A stretch of DNA of 64,000 nt from JAAYZM01 sp964510785. Lineage in GTDB: Bacteria; Actinomycetota; Actinomycetes; Actinomycetales; Cellulomonadaceae. The stretch is taken from contig CAZECM010000006.1 in assembly GCA_964510785.1 (NCBI GenBank), positions 1 through 64,000 on the forward strand, given 5' to 3'. Positions 43,674 to 52,180 of this stretch are shown in pieces; positions within the stretch are counted from its first letter, which is position 1; each line of letters opens with the position of its first letter. The notes beneath the pieces are model-generated. The model was not told where the DNA came from. It searched no databases and saw only the letters and a program-made list of their open reading frames with translations. Made by a program: the position numbers and the translations under genes.

Positions 43674-44140
43674 GCGTCCATCCTGCCGGAGGTCGGTGTC
43701 GATGCATCCTCGATGGCGGCCACGAGGCGGCGCGAGAGCTTGGCCGTCTGGCTCCGGAGGATCACCCGGAACAGCAGTCCCTCGAGCACCTGCCACGGCC
43801 GCAGCTCGATGGTGCTTCGCTGGGTCAACCGCGTGCGATCGGTTCCGAGCTCCTTGAACGTCGTCTGCGACCGGGTCAGGAAGCCGCCCGCGTCGGTCTC
43901 CTCGAGGAGACCGTCGGGCAGAGCGCTCGCGACCACCGTGCTGGTCCAGCGCTGACGCCCGAAGAGGCCCGGGCTCGAGTAGGTCTGCACCTCGCCGGAG
44001 TGCCCGGCCGGGACCCCGTTGCTTCCCTCGAAGCGCGCCCGAGGCTGGACCGCCTCGAGAACGCGCGGGTCGAGCATGGCGGCGATGACGGCCGCGCGCG
44101 GTCGGTCGATCTCCACCTCGATGGCGTAGTAGATCGGCAC
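43670..44140 (-). CDS. SRPBCC/DUF2505-like small protein
   Basis: A 156-residue single-domain protein with the START/SRPBCC pattern: an N-terminal strand YYAIEVEIDRPRAAVIAAM, a helix ending in DPRVLEAV, several strands and a long C-terminal helix (RSQTAKLSRRLVAAI). Such proteins bind hydrophobic small molecules. It begins at GTG 6 bases after TACAGT (44147-44152), a leaderless layout. Its stop overlaps the next gene by ATGA. Confidence 0.72.
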   Translation of the reverse strand: MPIYYAIEVEIDRPRAAVIAAMLDPRVLEAVQPRARFEGSNGVPAGHSGEVQTYSSPGLFGRQRWTSTVVASALPDGLLEETDAGGFLTRSQTTFKELGTDRTRLTQRSTIELRPWQVLEGLLFRVILRSQTAKLSRRLVAAIEDASTPTSGRMDA

Positions 44141-44146
44141 CAGGGC

Positions 44147-44152
44147 ACTGTA
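44147..44152 (-). promoter_or_regulatory. -10 element of the SRPBCC-DinB operon
   Basis: TACAGT on the minus strand, 6 bases before the GTG start. Confidence 0.5.
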
Positions 44153-44193
44153 TCGCTCTGGCGCACCCGCTCGGCGAGGTGGTGCGGAAGGCA

Positions 44194-44225
44194 GCGGGGC
44201 CGGGACCCGAAGGTCCCGGCCCCGC
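44194..44225 (-). terminator. strong terminator hairpin with CGAA loop
   Basis: A perfect 14-bp stem (44194-44207 with 44212-44225) and a four-base loop, 36 bases after the stop of the secreted thioredoxin-like gene. Confidence 0.85.
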
Positions 44226-44261
44226 CGAGTGGCCGACGTCGGACGACGACGGACCCTTGCG

Positions 44262-46646
44262 CTAGCGCGCGACCTTCACCTTGAGGGTCTTGGCCTTCGC
44301 CTTCCCGTAGCTGGCGTTGCCCGCGTACGTGACGGTGACCTTCCACGTGCCCTTGGCGAGCTTCGGGAGCGTGATGTTCCGCTTGCCCTTCGAGAGCGTG
44401 GTGCGCACGGTCTTGCTCGACTTGCCCTTCGTGAGCTTGATCGTCACCTTGCCGGTCGCCTTGGTCAGCCCGCTCGCGCTCGACACCGTGACGGTGGCCT
44501 TGCCCTTCTTCGAGCTCGTGGGCTTCTTCGTGACCTTGAGCGCGACCTTCTTGACGGCGCCCTTGGTGACCTTGAAGCTCTTGGCCCCGTTCGAGGCCTT
44601 GAGCTCGGCGTTGCCGACGTAGCTCGCCTTGAGCTGGTACGTCTTGACCTTGAGCGTCTTGGGCAGCGCGAACGTCGCCTTGCCACCCACCACGTTCTTG
44701 GTCTGGGACTTGCCCGCGCCGGTGAGCGTGACCTTGCCCGTCACGGCCTTGCCGGCCGCGTTCTTCACCGTGACCGTCGCCTTGGCCGTCTTGCCGTACT
44801 TGCTGGTCGAGACGGCGATGCTCGTCGTCGACGCCGCGGGGGTCGCGTCCGGCCCGGTGGGCGTGGTCGGGGCGGCGGGGATGGTGAACGTCACCGCTCC
44901 CGAGGTCGCCGCCCGGTAGTCCGAGCCGACCGCCGGCGTGAACACCCCGTAGGCGGAGTGCCCACCGGAGGCGAGACCCGTCACGGTGCGCTCTGCCTTG
45001 CCGTCCTCGACCGTGGCCGAACCGAGCGACGCGTGGGTCGACGAGAAGAACTCGACGGTCCCTTCGGCGTCCGCGGCGAGCCCGCCGTACCAGGCGACCT
45101 GAGCGGACAGCGTGACGCCGCCGTCCGCCACGACAGAGCTCGCCGAGAGCGAGGTCTGAGCCGGTGCGCCCGGCAGGTCGCCGAAGAACACGCCGAGCCG
45201 GCGGACGGCCTCGGTGGCGAACGCGACCGCGTTGACGTGGCCGTTCCCGCCCTCCTGCTGGTTGCCGCGGAGCCCGATGGTGTACCACCACTCGGTCATG
45301 TACTCGCGGTACGTGACCGCGCTCGTCTCCTCGTTCACGTTGCGCTGGATCCACTGCCGGGCCACGGGAGCCGGCTGGTCGCCGTCGACCCGGTCCTTGT
45401 CGTACTCGATGACGAACGGCACCTGGAGCTTGCGCGCCGTCTGCAGCTCCTGCGCGGTGTCACCACCCGGGTAGTACGTGACCTTGTTGCTGGCACTCGG
45501 CGACGCGGGGTCGTACTGCGTCACGAGGTTCGGCAGGTAGGTGTTGACGAGCTCGCCGTAGAGGTGCGCGGGGCGGTTCACGCCACCGCCCGCGACAGCG
45601 TGATCACGGATGTGGAGGTAGTTGCTCCCCGCGTTGCCCGTCGAGTCGAGCGAGAGGTCCAGGTTGTAGACCGTCGTCACGCCGTTCTTCTTCGCGTAGT
45701 CGTTGACCGACTTGTAGACGGCGCGCGTGTTGTGGCACCACGTGCCACCGAAGAGGATGACGTAGTCGCCCTCGCTCTGCAGGATGTGCTCGAGCTCGGG
45801 GTACGTCACCGACTGGATGCGCCAGCCGCCCTCGGCGTCGGCGTCGTCGAGGATCGCACCGCCGTGCGTCTCGGCGACCGGGTACGACGCCGAGTGCCGC
45901 CGGTTCACCTCGCCCTTGAAGAAGTCGAACTGGCTGCGGGTGTCAAGGTCCGCCACCTGCTGGCCGCCGACCTCGGTGGACACGGCGTCGAACACGTCGG
46001 CGACGAGCTCCTGGTAGGCGTCCGCCGCGCCGGCCTCGGCGAGCTCCGCGGCGGTGTGCGTGATGTCGAGGGCCGCGATGATCCGGTCCGCCTCCTCGCC
46101 GATCACGCGGTCCTTGTCGTAGATGAACAGGTACGGGTCCTGCGCCTCGTCGCCCTGGTCGAACTGCGGCGTCGTGTCGACGTTGAGGTAGCTGTTGACG
46201 AGACGCGTCCACAGCGCGGCGTACTGCGCTCGGCCCGTCGAGGCGATGGGCAGCGCGCTCGGGTCACGCACGTCGGCGAGGCCGCCGTCGAGCTTCGGGT
46301 TGAACGTGTAGACGGCGTCGACCCCGTAGGCCTTCGCGACCTCGTCGATCAGGCCGATCGTGGCGTTCGTGTTCTCGTCGTCCGGGCCCCCGATGTGGAA
46401 GGCGAACGTGCCCTCCTGCTTGAGCAACCACTCGAAGCGCTCGAAGGTCACCGTCTCGAAGACGTGACCCGAGCCCAGCGCGTCGTACGTCGCGCCGAGG
46501 TAGTCCACGGTGTCGATGGCCGCAGGCGGTACGGGCTCGACGGCCGTGGCAGCGGTGGTCGCCGCGGCGCCGATGAGGGACGTCGCCAGCAGGGTGGTGA
46601 CCGCGCCGATGGCGGTCGCCCTGCGTGGCCGATGGAGTGCAGTCAT
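44262..46646 (-). CDS. secreted protein with two thioredoxin-like domains, a single cysteine and Ig-like modules
   Basis: A 794-residue exported protein. Signal peptide at residues 1-36. Two related domains follow (about 62-195 and 280-425). Both carry a beta-alpha start, FAFHIGGPDDENTN in the first and YVILFGGTWCHNTR in the second, then a VYTFNPKLD or VYNLDLSLD strand and a DPYLFIYDKDR or PFVIEYDKDR strand. They read as thioredoxin folds; only the second keeps a cysteine (Cys304, WCHN), the sole cysteine of the protein. Ig-like modules fill residues about 475-794, the last ones strongly lysine-rich. AAGGAAG precedes the ATG. It follows the Pro-rich surface protein and symporter genes. Confidence 0.78.
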   Translation of the reverse strand: MTALHRPRRATAIGAVTTLLATSLIGAAATTAATAVEPVPPAAIDTVDYLGATYDALGSGHVFETVTFERFEWLLKQEGTFAFHIGGPDDENTNATIGLIDEVAKAYGVDAVYTFNPKLDGGLADVRDPSALPIASTGRAQYAALWTRLVNSYLNVDTTPQFDQGDEAQDPYLFIYDKDRVIGEEADRIIAALDITHTAAELAEAGAADAYQELVADVFDAVSTEVGGQQVADLDTRSQFDFFKGEVNRRHSASYPVAETHGGAILDDADAEGGWRIQSVTYPELEHILQSEGDYVILFGGTWCHNTRAVYKSVNDYAKKNGVTTVYNLDLSLDSTGNAGSNYLHIRDHAVAGGGVNRPAHLYGELVNTYLPNLVTQYDPASPSASNKVTYYPGGDTAQELQTARKLQVPFVIEYDKDRVDGDQPAPVARQWIQRNVNEETSAVTYREYMTEWWYTIGLRGNQQEGGNGHVNAVAFATEAVRRLGVFFGDLPGAPAQTSLSASSVVADGGVTLSAQVAWYGGLAADAEGTVEFFSSTHASLGSATVEDGKAERTVTGLASGGHSAYGVFTPAVGSDYRAATSGAVTFTIPAAPTTPTGPDATPAASTTSIAVSTSKYGKTAKATVTVKNAAGKAVTGKVTLTGAGKSQTKNVVGGKATFALPKTLKVKTYQLKASYVGNAELKASNGAKSFKVTKGAVKKVALKVTKKPTSSKKGKATVTVSSASGLTKATGKVTIKLTKGKSSKTVRTTLSKGKRNITLPKLAKGTWKVTVTYAGNASYGKAKAKTLKVKVAR

Positions 46647-46720
46647 AGGATCTTCCTTGTCAGGTCACTGGTCTGGTGGAACTAGGTCAGGTGTCTTGTC
46701 GTGCGGATCTTCGTGTCTGC

Positions 46721-46761
46721 GCAGGGTGGGTAGGCGGCCGCACCGCCTACCCACTCCCTGC
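46721..46761 (-). terminator. hairpin between the surface-protein genes
   Basis: A perfect 12-bp stem (46726-46737 with 46743-46754), extended by outer pairs GCAGG/CCTGC. It lies between the Pro-rich protein gene and the thioredoxin-like gene and may reduce read-through within the operon. Confidence 0.7.
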
Positions 46762-46791
46762 GGGGTGTCCTCCGTTCGTCCGGGTCCCGTG

Positions 46792-47835
46792 TCAGTCCTG
46801 GGTCGCTGTGGCTGTGGCGGTCTCGCCGCGACGGCGGGAGCGCAGCACGGAGAAGAGCACCGCCCCACCGGCGACCACCCCGAGGCCGAGCAGGATGATC
46901 CCGCCGCCGTTCGCCGCCGACCCCGAGCCGGCGGCCGCCGCGACGACGACCTTCTGCTCCGCGACCTCGACGCCGTCGTAGAGCACGACGAGCGTGTGCT
47001 CGCCCGGCGGCACCGAGGCCGGGATCACGGTCTGCACGGTGAACTGACCGCTCGCGTCCGTCGAGACGGTGGCGAGCAGCTTGGGCACGGAACGGATCTC
47101 GACGTCGAAGCCGCTCGTCCCGGGCGCGAACCCGGAGCCGGTCAGCGTGATCCGGCCGGTGGGCTCGAGCGTGCCGTCGACCACCACCGAGCCACGCACG
47201 TGCGTGGGGTCGGTGCCCTCCGGTGCCGGGTCGGCCTCGGGGCCGGGCTCCGGCTCCGCACCCTCGGCGAGGATCTCGGTGCCGTCGTCCGACGGCTCCT
47301 CGTCCCCCGCTTCCGGTGACTCGTCGGTGCCCGCGTCCGGCGTGGGCGTGCTGGGCGCGGGAGTCGTCCCGCCCTGGCCCGGGCCCGGGCTCGGCACCGG
47401 CGTCGGCTTGCTGGACGGCTTGTCGCTCGGCTTGGGCGTGGGCTTGGCGGTGGGCTTGTCGCTCGGCTTCGGGGTGGGCTTGGCGGTGGGCTTGTCGCTC
47501 GGCTTGGGCGTGGGCTTCGCGGTGGGCTTGTCGCTCGGCTTGGGCGTCGGGCTCGGCGTCGGCGTGGGCTTCGGCTTGGGCTGCTCGTCCTTGTAGCTGT
47601 GCGGACCGCCTCCGACCACGGTGCCGTTGCGATTCGGGTAGATCGGGTTGCCGTCGCTGTCGAACTCGCAGCCGGGAATCCACTCGCACGAGTCGTCGTC
47701 GACGCACGGCAGGTCGTCGCCGCCGTCGATCCACCCGGAGGCAGCGAGCGCGGACAACCCTCCGGACAGGGGCAGGGCGACGGCGAACGCCGCGGTGGCG
47801 AGGACGGTCAGGGCCGTCCGGGTACGGGATCTCAT
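46792..47835 (-). CDS. membrane-anchored Pro/Lys-rich surface protein with C-x5-C-x5-C head
   Basis: A 347-residue exported protein. Signal peptide at residues 1-32; a short head with Cys44, Cys50 and Cys56, evenly spaced, in an acidic context. A wall-spanning linker of KPSDKPTAKPTP repeats follows (about 95-145), then a Pro/Glu-rich part and one beta domain (about 205-300, GRITLTGSGFAPGT). One membrane helix at about 306-330 is followed by a short RSRRR tail. There is no LPXTG, so it is anchored by the helix. AAGGAGAG precedes the ATG. It follows the symporter gene by 45 bases. The three surface cysteines could take part in thiol exchange; this is inference. Confidence 0.75.
   Translation of the reverse strand: MRSRTRTALTVLATAAFAVALPLSGGLSALAASGWIDGGDDLPCVDDDSCEWIPGCEFDSDGNPIYPNRNGTVVGGGPHSYKDEQPKPKPTPTPSPTPKPSDKPTAKPTPKPSDKPTAKPTPKPSDKPTAKPTPKPSDKPSSKPTPVPSPGPGQGGTTPAPSTPTPDAGTDESPEAGDEEPSDDGTEILAEGAEPEPGPEADPAPEGTDPTHVRGSVVVDGTLEPTGRITLTGSGFAPGTSGFDVEIRSVPKLLATVSTDASGQFTVQTVIPASVPPGEHTLVVLYDGVEVAEQKVVVAAAAGSGSAANGGGIILLGLGVVAGGAVLFSVLRSRRRGETATATATQD
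47417..47560 (-). repeat. 36-base tandem repeat coding KPSDKPTAKPTP units
   Basis: Three nearly identical 36-base units and a fourth that diverges after half its length. They encode the cell-wall-spanning linker. Such repeats often differ in number between strains. Confidence 0.9.
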
Positions 47836-47880
47836 GGGTGTTCTCTCCTTGGGTGCTTGCTGGGTCGGGTGCTTGCGGTG

Positions 47881-49296
47881 TCAGGCGGTCGCAGCGGGTA
47901 CGCGGTCGGGCTGTGCGCCGTCGTCGGCCAAGATCTCGTCGTCGGCGAACGCCTCGCCGTCGGCCTCGGCAGGCTCGAGGTAGTCCTTCGTGCCCTCGAA
48001 GATCGCGTCGTCGAGCCGGCCGTCGCGGCGCGCGACGATCGTCGTGGCCGTCGCTGCGGCGGTGACGTTGGAGAGCGTGCGGGCCATGTCGGCGATCGTG
48101 GAGATCGGCAGGGTGATCGCGAGGAGCTCGTAGGGCAGCCCGACGGCGACGAGCACGGTGGCCGTCGTGATCGTCGCGGTGCCCGGCACGCCGGCGGTGC
48201 CGAGCGAGACGAGCATGCTGACGATGCCGAGCACGAGGTAGTCCTGCAGGCCGTAGTCGATGCCGAAGGCGTGCACGCCGAACACCGCGACGAGCACGGG
48301 CCAGATCCCCGCGCAGCCCGGCATGCCGATCGTGGTGCCGAGCGGAGCGGTGAAGCCTGCGATGTCCGCCGGGACGCCCACCTTGCGGGTGAGCACGCTC
48401 GTGGTGACCGGCAGGGTGCCCACGCTGCTCTGCGTCGTGAAGGCCGTGACCTGCGCGGGCGCGATGTGGCGGAAGAACCGCAGCGGGCTGACCCCGCCCC
48501 ACACGCGCAGCAGGACGCCGTTGACGACGTACGTGCTGATCAGGCACGCGAGGTAGGTCAGGCCGAGCAGCGCGAGGAGCGACCACACCTGCTCCTGGCG
48601 CCCCACCGCCTTCGACGTGGCCACGGTGGTCAGCGCGACGACGGCGTACGGCGTCAGCCGGATGATGAAGGACACCGCCCGGTACATGATCGCCTTGCCG
48701 GCCTCGACCCCCGCGGCGAACGGGCGCACCTTCTCCGGGTCCTTCGCCGCGACCGTCGCGTAGGACACGGCGATGAGCAGCGTGAACAGGATGATCGGGA
48801 TGATGTTGTTCTCCGCGATGTCACCCACGACGTTCGACGGGAAGAGCCCGACGACGACGTCCGTGAACGGTCGCACGATGTTCTCGATCTGCGGCGTCTC
48901 GACGTCGTCGGGGCTGAACGGCGCCCCCGCGCCGATCCGGAACTGCAGGGCGAGGCCGAGCGCGAGGACGACGGCGACGAGGTTCGTCAGGAGCAACCAG
49001 CCCGCCGAGCTGAGCCCGATGGTCCGCAGCCGCTGGACGTTGCCGAGCGTCGTGGCCGCCGACAGCAGCGAGACGATGATGAGCGGCGCCACGATCGCGA
49101 TCAGCACGTTGATGTAGATCTCGCCGACCGGCTCGACGTACGACACGTGGTCCTGGAACACCAGGCCGAGCGCGACCCCCACGGGGAGGGCGAGCAGCGT
49201 GCGGACGGTGAAGCTGACACGGCGCTTCGCGAGCACCCAGAAGCCCGCGAAGACGACGGCGGTCGCCACGAGTGCGGCCCAGTTGAGCCAGTCCAT
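47881..49296 (-). CDS. cation symporter of the dicarboxylate/amino-acid family, TcyP-like (cystine)
   Basis: A 471-residue transporter of the DAACS family. The N-terminus MDWLNWAALVATAVV, the hairpin region QSSVGTLPVTTSVL and the substrate loop GTTIGMPGCAGIWPV are close in layout to sodium:cystine symporters such as TcyP, more so than to glutamate or C4-dicarboxylate carriers. About eight membrane helices and two re-entrant loops are expected. GGGAGC precedes the ATG. It is the first gene of a cluster with two secreted proteins. Cystine as substrate is my best guess; other amino acids are possible. Confidence 0.82.
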   Translation of the reverse strand: MDWLNWAALVATAVVFAGFWVLAKRRVSFTVRTLLALPVGVALGLVFQDHVSYVEPVGEIYINVLIAIVAPLIIVSLLSAATTLGNVQRLRTIGLSSAGWLLLTNLVAVVLALGLALQFRIGAGAPFSPDDVETPQIENIVRPFTDVVVGLFPSNVVGDIAENNIIPIILFTLLIAVSYATVAAKDPEKVRPFAAGVEAGKAIMYRAVSFIIRLTPYAVVALTTVATSKAVGRQEQVWSLLALLGLTYLACLISTYVVNGVLLRVWGGVSPLRFFRHIAPAQVTAFTTQSSVGTLPVTTSVLTRKVGVPADIAGFTAPLGTTIGMPGCAGIWPVLVAVFGVHAFGIDYGLQDYLVLGIVSMLVSLGTAGVPGTATITTATVLVAVGLPYELLAITLPISTIADMARTLSNVTAAATATTIVARRDGRLDDAIFEGTKDYLEPAEADGEAFADDEILADDGAQPDRVPAATA

Positions 49297-49551
49297 TGAT
49301 TGCTCCCAGACAGTGGTGGACGCAGGCTCGGTGGGAGCCCGCGCGAACGGGTGGTGAAGGGGTGGGTCGCTGCGAAGGTGCAGGAACCCGCGGCCCCGAC
49401 GAGAGCGGGGCCGGTCCGGCTAGGGGTGGTGCGCTGAGATCAGCGGTGAGGCTGAGTGGTCAGCGACAACACGGACAGCGCTCAGCGCTGATCCCGGCCG
49501 GCACACGGAGGGTGTGACATCGCGGAGCTGTGCCGCGGGGACGGGTGGTCA
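49297..49551. other. leader of the symporter operon and end of metX
   Basis: This 255-base gap holds an 8-bp hairpin with a 7-base loop (49391-49413) and a long inverted repeat with 8-base arms (49438-49445, 49486-49493) that encloses the word TGGTCAGCGACA (49457-49468). I see no clear -10/-35 pair and no known riboswitch core. Confidence 0.55.
49457..49468. promoter_or_regulatory. 12-base word shared with the metY leader
   Basis: TGGTCAGCGACA occurs here and at 52181-52192 in the same orientation relative to the downstream gene (the cystine-type symporter and metY). Confidence 0.4.
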
Positions 49552-50712
49552 TCAGCGCACCCGCTCGGAGAGGAACTCGGTGACGACGGGGCCCAGCTGG
49601 TCGTCCTCGATGAGGAAGCCGTCGTGCCCGAAGTCGGAGTGGATGAGTCGCACGGCCCCGGCCCCGGAGATGCCGGCGGCGATGCGCTCGGACTGCTCGA
49701 CGGGGAAGAGCCGGTCGGAGTCGACGGCCACGACGAGCGCGTCGGCCGTGATGGTCGCGAGCGCGGCCTCGACGCCGCCCCGGTCGCGCCCCAGGTCGTG
49801 CGTGAGCATCGACTCGGTCAGCACGAGGTAGGTGTTCGCGTCGAAGCGGCGCACGAGCTTGTCGCCGTGGTGGTCGAGGTAGGACTGCACGGCGAACCGG
49901 CCACCGTCCATCGGGTCCTCGCCGTGCTGCGGGATGCGGCCGAAGCGCTCGCCGAGCTCGTGGGCGCTGCGATAGGTCGTGTGGGCGATCTGCCGGGCGA
50001 TCGCGAGCCCGCGGTGCGGCCCCTCGCCGTCGGGCAGTCCGTAGTAGTCGCCGCCGTGGAAGCCGGCGTCGGCCCGGATGGCCGCGAGCTGGGGGTGCGC
50101 CCAGGCGATCTGGTCGGCGCTCGTGGCGGCAGCCGTGGCGATGGGGGCGATCGCGCGCACGCGGTCGGGTGCCGAGACGGCCCACTCGAGCACGCGGTGC
50201 CCGCCCATGGACGCGCCGATGACGAGGTTCCACGAGGTGATCCCCAGGTGGTCGCTGAGCGCGATCTCCGCCGTGACCTGGTCGCGCACCGTGACGTGCG
50301 GGAAGCGGCTGCCCCACGGCTTGCCGTCGGGCGCCGCCGACGACGGCCCGGTGGAACCCTGGCACCCGCCCAGCACGTTCGGGGCGACCACGAAGTACTT
50401 GTCCGTGTCGATCGGCGCTCCGGGTCCCACGAGCGAGGACCACCATCCCGCCGTGCGGTGGCCGGGGCCGGCCTCGCCGTGAACGTGCGAGTCACCGGTC
50501 AGGGCGTGCAGCACGAGGATCGCGTTGTCGCCCGCGGCGTCGAGCTCGCCCCACGTCTCGTACGCGAGCCGGACGGCGGGGAGCCGCCCGCCCGCCTCGA
50601 GCTCGAGGGGACCGAGGTCCGCGAACTGCCGGTGGCCGACGCCGTCCCCCTCGTCCCATGCCGCCGACGACGGCGCGGGGAAGGCCGCGCTCGCCTCCGG
50701 TCGCACGCCCAT
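49552..50712 (-). CDS. metX: homoserine O-acetyltransferase
   Basis: A 386-residue alpha/beta-hydrolase-fold enzyme that acetylates L-homoserine with acetyl-CoA, the first committed step of methionine synthesis. Visible are the family motif GGCQGSTGPSS, the nucleophile elbow GASMGG, the Asp in DSDRLFP and the His in FGHDGF. The ATG at 50712 is 8 bases after the -10 word TAGATT, so it can be transcribed on its own without a leader, although metY lies upstream on the same strand. Confidence 0.95.
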   Translation of the reverse strand: MGVRPEASAAFPAPSSAAWDEGDGVGHRQFADLGPLELEAGGRLPAVRLAYETWGELDAAGDNAILVLHALTGDSHVHGEAGPGHRTAGWWSSLVGPGAPIDTDKYFVVAPNVLGGCQGSTGPSSAAPDGKPWGSRFPHVTVRDQVTAEIALSDHLGITSWNLVIGASMGGHRVLEWAVSAPDRVRAIAPIATAAATSADQIAWAHPQLAAIRADAGFHGGDYYGLPDGEGPHRGLAIARQIAHTTYRSAHELGERFGRIPQHGEDPMDGGRFAVQSYLDHHGDKLVRRFDANTYLVLTESMLTHDLGRDRGGVEAALATITADALVVAVDSDRLFPVEQSERIAAGISGAGAVRLIHSDFGHDGFLIEDDQLGPVVTEFLSERVR

Positions 50713-50720
50713 GGTCCACG

Positions 50721-50726
50721 AATCTA
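50721..50726 (-). promoter_or_regulatory. -10 element of metX
   Basis: TAGATT on the minus strand, 8 bases before the ATG. Its upstream end is also the first base of the large hairpin at 50726-50799. Confidence 0.55.
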
Positions 50727-50799
50727 CGACGCCCGGCGCGCGCGTGCCCGACACGTCCACCGAGGTGGACGTGGTGCGGGGGCGCGTGCCGGGCGTCGT
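50726..50799 (-). terminator. long hairpin between metY and metX
   Basis: Outer arms 50726-50737 and 50788-50799 form a perfect 12-bp stem. Inner arms 50752-50761 and 50764-50773 are a perfect 10-bp inverted repeat. It lies 14 bases after the metY stop and touches the metX -10 box. It likely terminates metY transcription and separates the two genes. Confidence 0.7.
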
Positions 50800-50812
50800 C
50801 GACATCGTCGGT

Positions 50813-52023
50813 TCAGGCGCTCTTCGCGGCGCGGAAGCCGGCGTCGAGGTCGGCGAGGATGTCGTCGATGTGCTCGAGGCCCACCGAGAGGCGCACGAGG
50901 CCCGGCGTGACACCGGAGAGCGCCTGCTCCTCGGGGGTGAGCTGGCTGTGCGTGGTCGACGCCGGGTGGATCACGAGCGAACGGACGTCGCCGATGTTGG
51001 CGAGGTTCGAGTGCAGCTCGAGGGCGTCGACGAACGCCTTCCCGGCCTCCGCCCCGCCCTCGAGCTCGAACGCGAGCACGGCGCCCGCGCCCTTGGGCAG
51101 GTACTTCTGCGCCTTGGCGTACCAGGGGCTCGACGGCAGGCCGGCGTAGTGCACGGCGCCGACCTCCTCGCGCGCCTCGAGCCACTCGGCGACCCGCTGG
51201 GCGTTGGCGACGTGGCGTTCGATGCGCAGCGAGAGGGTCTCGATGCCCTGCGCGATGAGGAAGGCGTTGAACGGCGAGATCGCCGAACCCAGGTCGCGCA
51301 GGAGCTGGACGCGGGCCTTGAGGATGAACGAGAGGTTCACCGGGAAGAGCCCGCCGACGCCGAGGTCACGGGCGTAGACGAGTCCGTGGTAGCTCGCGTC
51401 CGGGGTGTTGTAGTTCGGGAAGCGCTCGGGGTGCTGGGCGAAGTCGAACGAGCCGCCGTCGACGATGACGCCGCCGATCGCGGTGCCGTGGCCGCCGAGG
51501 AACTTCGTCGCCGAGTGGACCACGATGTCGGCGCCGTGCTCGAGCGGCCGCAGCAGGTACGGCGTCGCGACGGTGTTGTCGACGACGAGCGGGAGCCCTG
51601 CCTCGTGGGCGACGGCGGCGATCGCCTCGATGTCGAGGATGTCGGACCGGGGGTTGGGGATCGTCTCGCCGAAGAACNNNNNNNNNNGCCGTAGAGGCTC
51701 GGGCTCGCGACGACGTGGTCGCCGGCCTCGGCGATGTTGAGGATCGCGAAGGTCTCCGCGGCCTGGCCGGAGGCGAGCAGCAGGGCGCCGACACCGCCCT
51801 CGAGGGAGGCGACACGGTCCTCGACCGCCTGCTGGGTCGGGTTGCCGATGCGCGTGTAGATCGGGCCGAGGTCCTGCAGCGCGAAGCGTGCGGCGGCCGT
51901 GTCGGCGTCGGGGAAGACGAACGACGTCGTCTGATAGATCGGCAGCGCGCGGGCGCCGGTCGTGGGGTCCGGTGATTGGCCGGCGTGGATCTGTCGGGTC
52001 TCGAACGACCAGTTGTTGCTCAT
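50813..52023 (-). CDS. metY: O-acetylhomoserine sulfhydrylase (interrupted by an assembly gap)
   Basis: A PLP enzyme of the Cys/Met metabolism family that converts O-acetylhomoserine and sulfide to homocysteine. The N-terminus MSNNWSFETRQIHAG and the region GPIYTRIGNPTQQAVEDR are typical. The PLP Asp lies in LVVDNTVATPY and the PLP Lys in HSATKFLGGHG. The 10 N at 51678-51687 fall between SLYG and FFGETIPNP. In relatives about 40 residues separate these motifs, and the frame also shifts across the gap, so roughly 120 bases are missing. The gene itself is probably intact. Its stop is followed by the hairpin before metX. Confidence 0.92.
51678..51687. other. assembly gap (10 N) inside metY
   Basis: A placeholder run of N. 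The flanking coding frames are not in phase for a 10-base gap, so the true length differs. Confidence 0.98.
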
Positions 52024-52180
52024 CGGGGTTCTCCTCGGTCTGGGTGCGGCGGGAGCCGGTGCGCTTCACCGACCTGCTGCGGGGTCTGGGGGTGGGTGCG
52101 CACGGTTCGTCGTGCCGGGCTGGGCCGAGGTGGCTCCTCGGGGGTCTGAGACCCGCCCGAGGGCATCGCCGAGCGTGCGC

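Noticed and set aside
47417..47560. CRISPR array
   Set aside because: The 36-base units are directly adjacent without spacers and encode a protein linker. No other array-like pattern was seen in the window.
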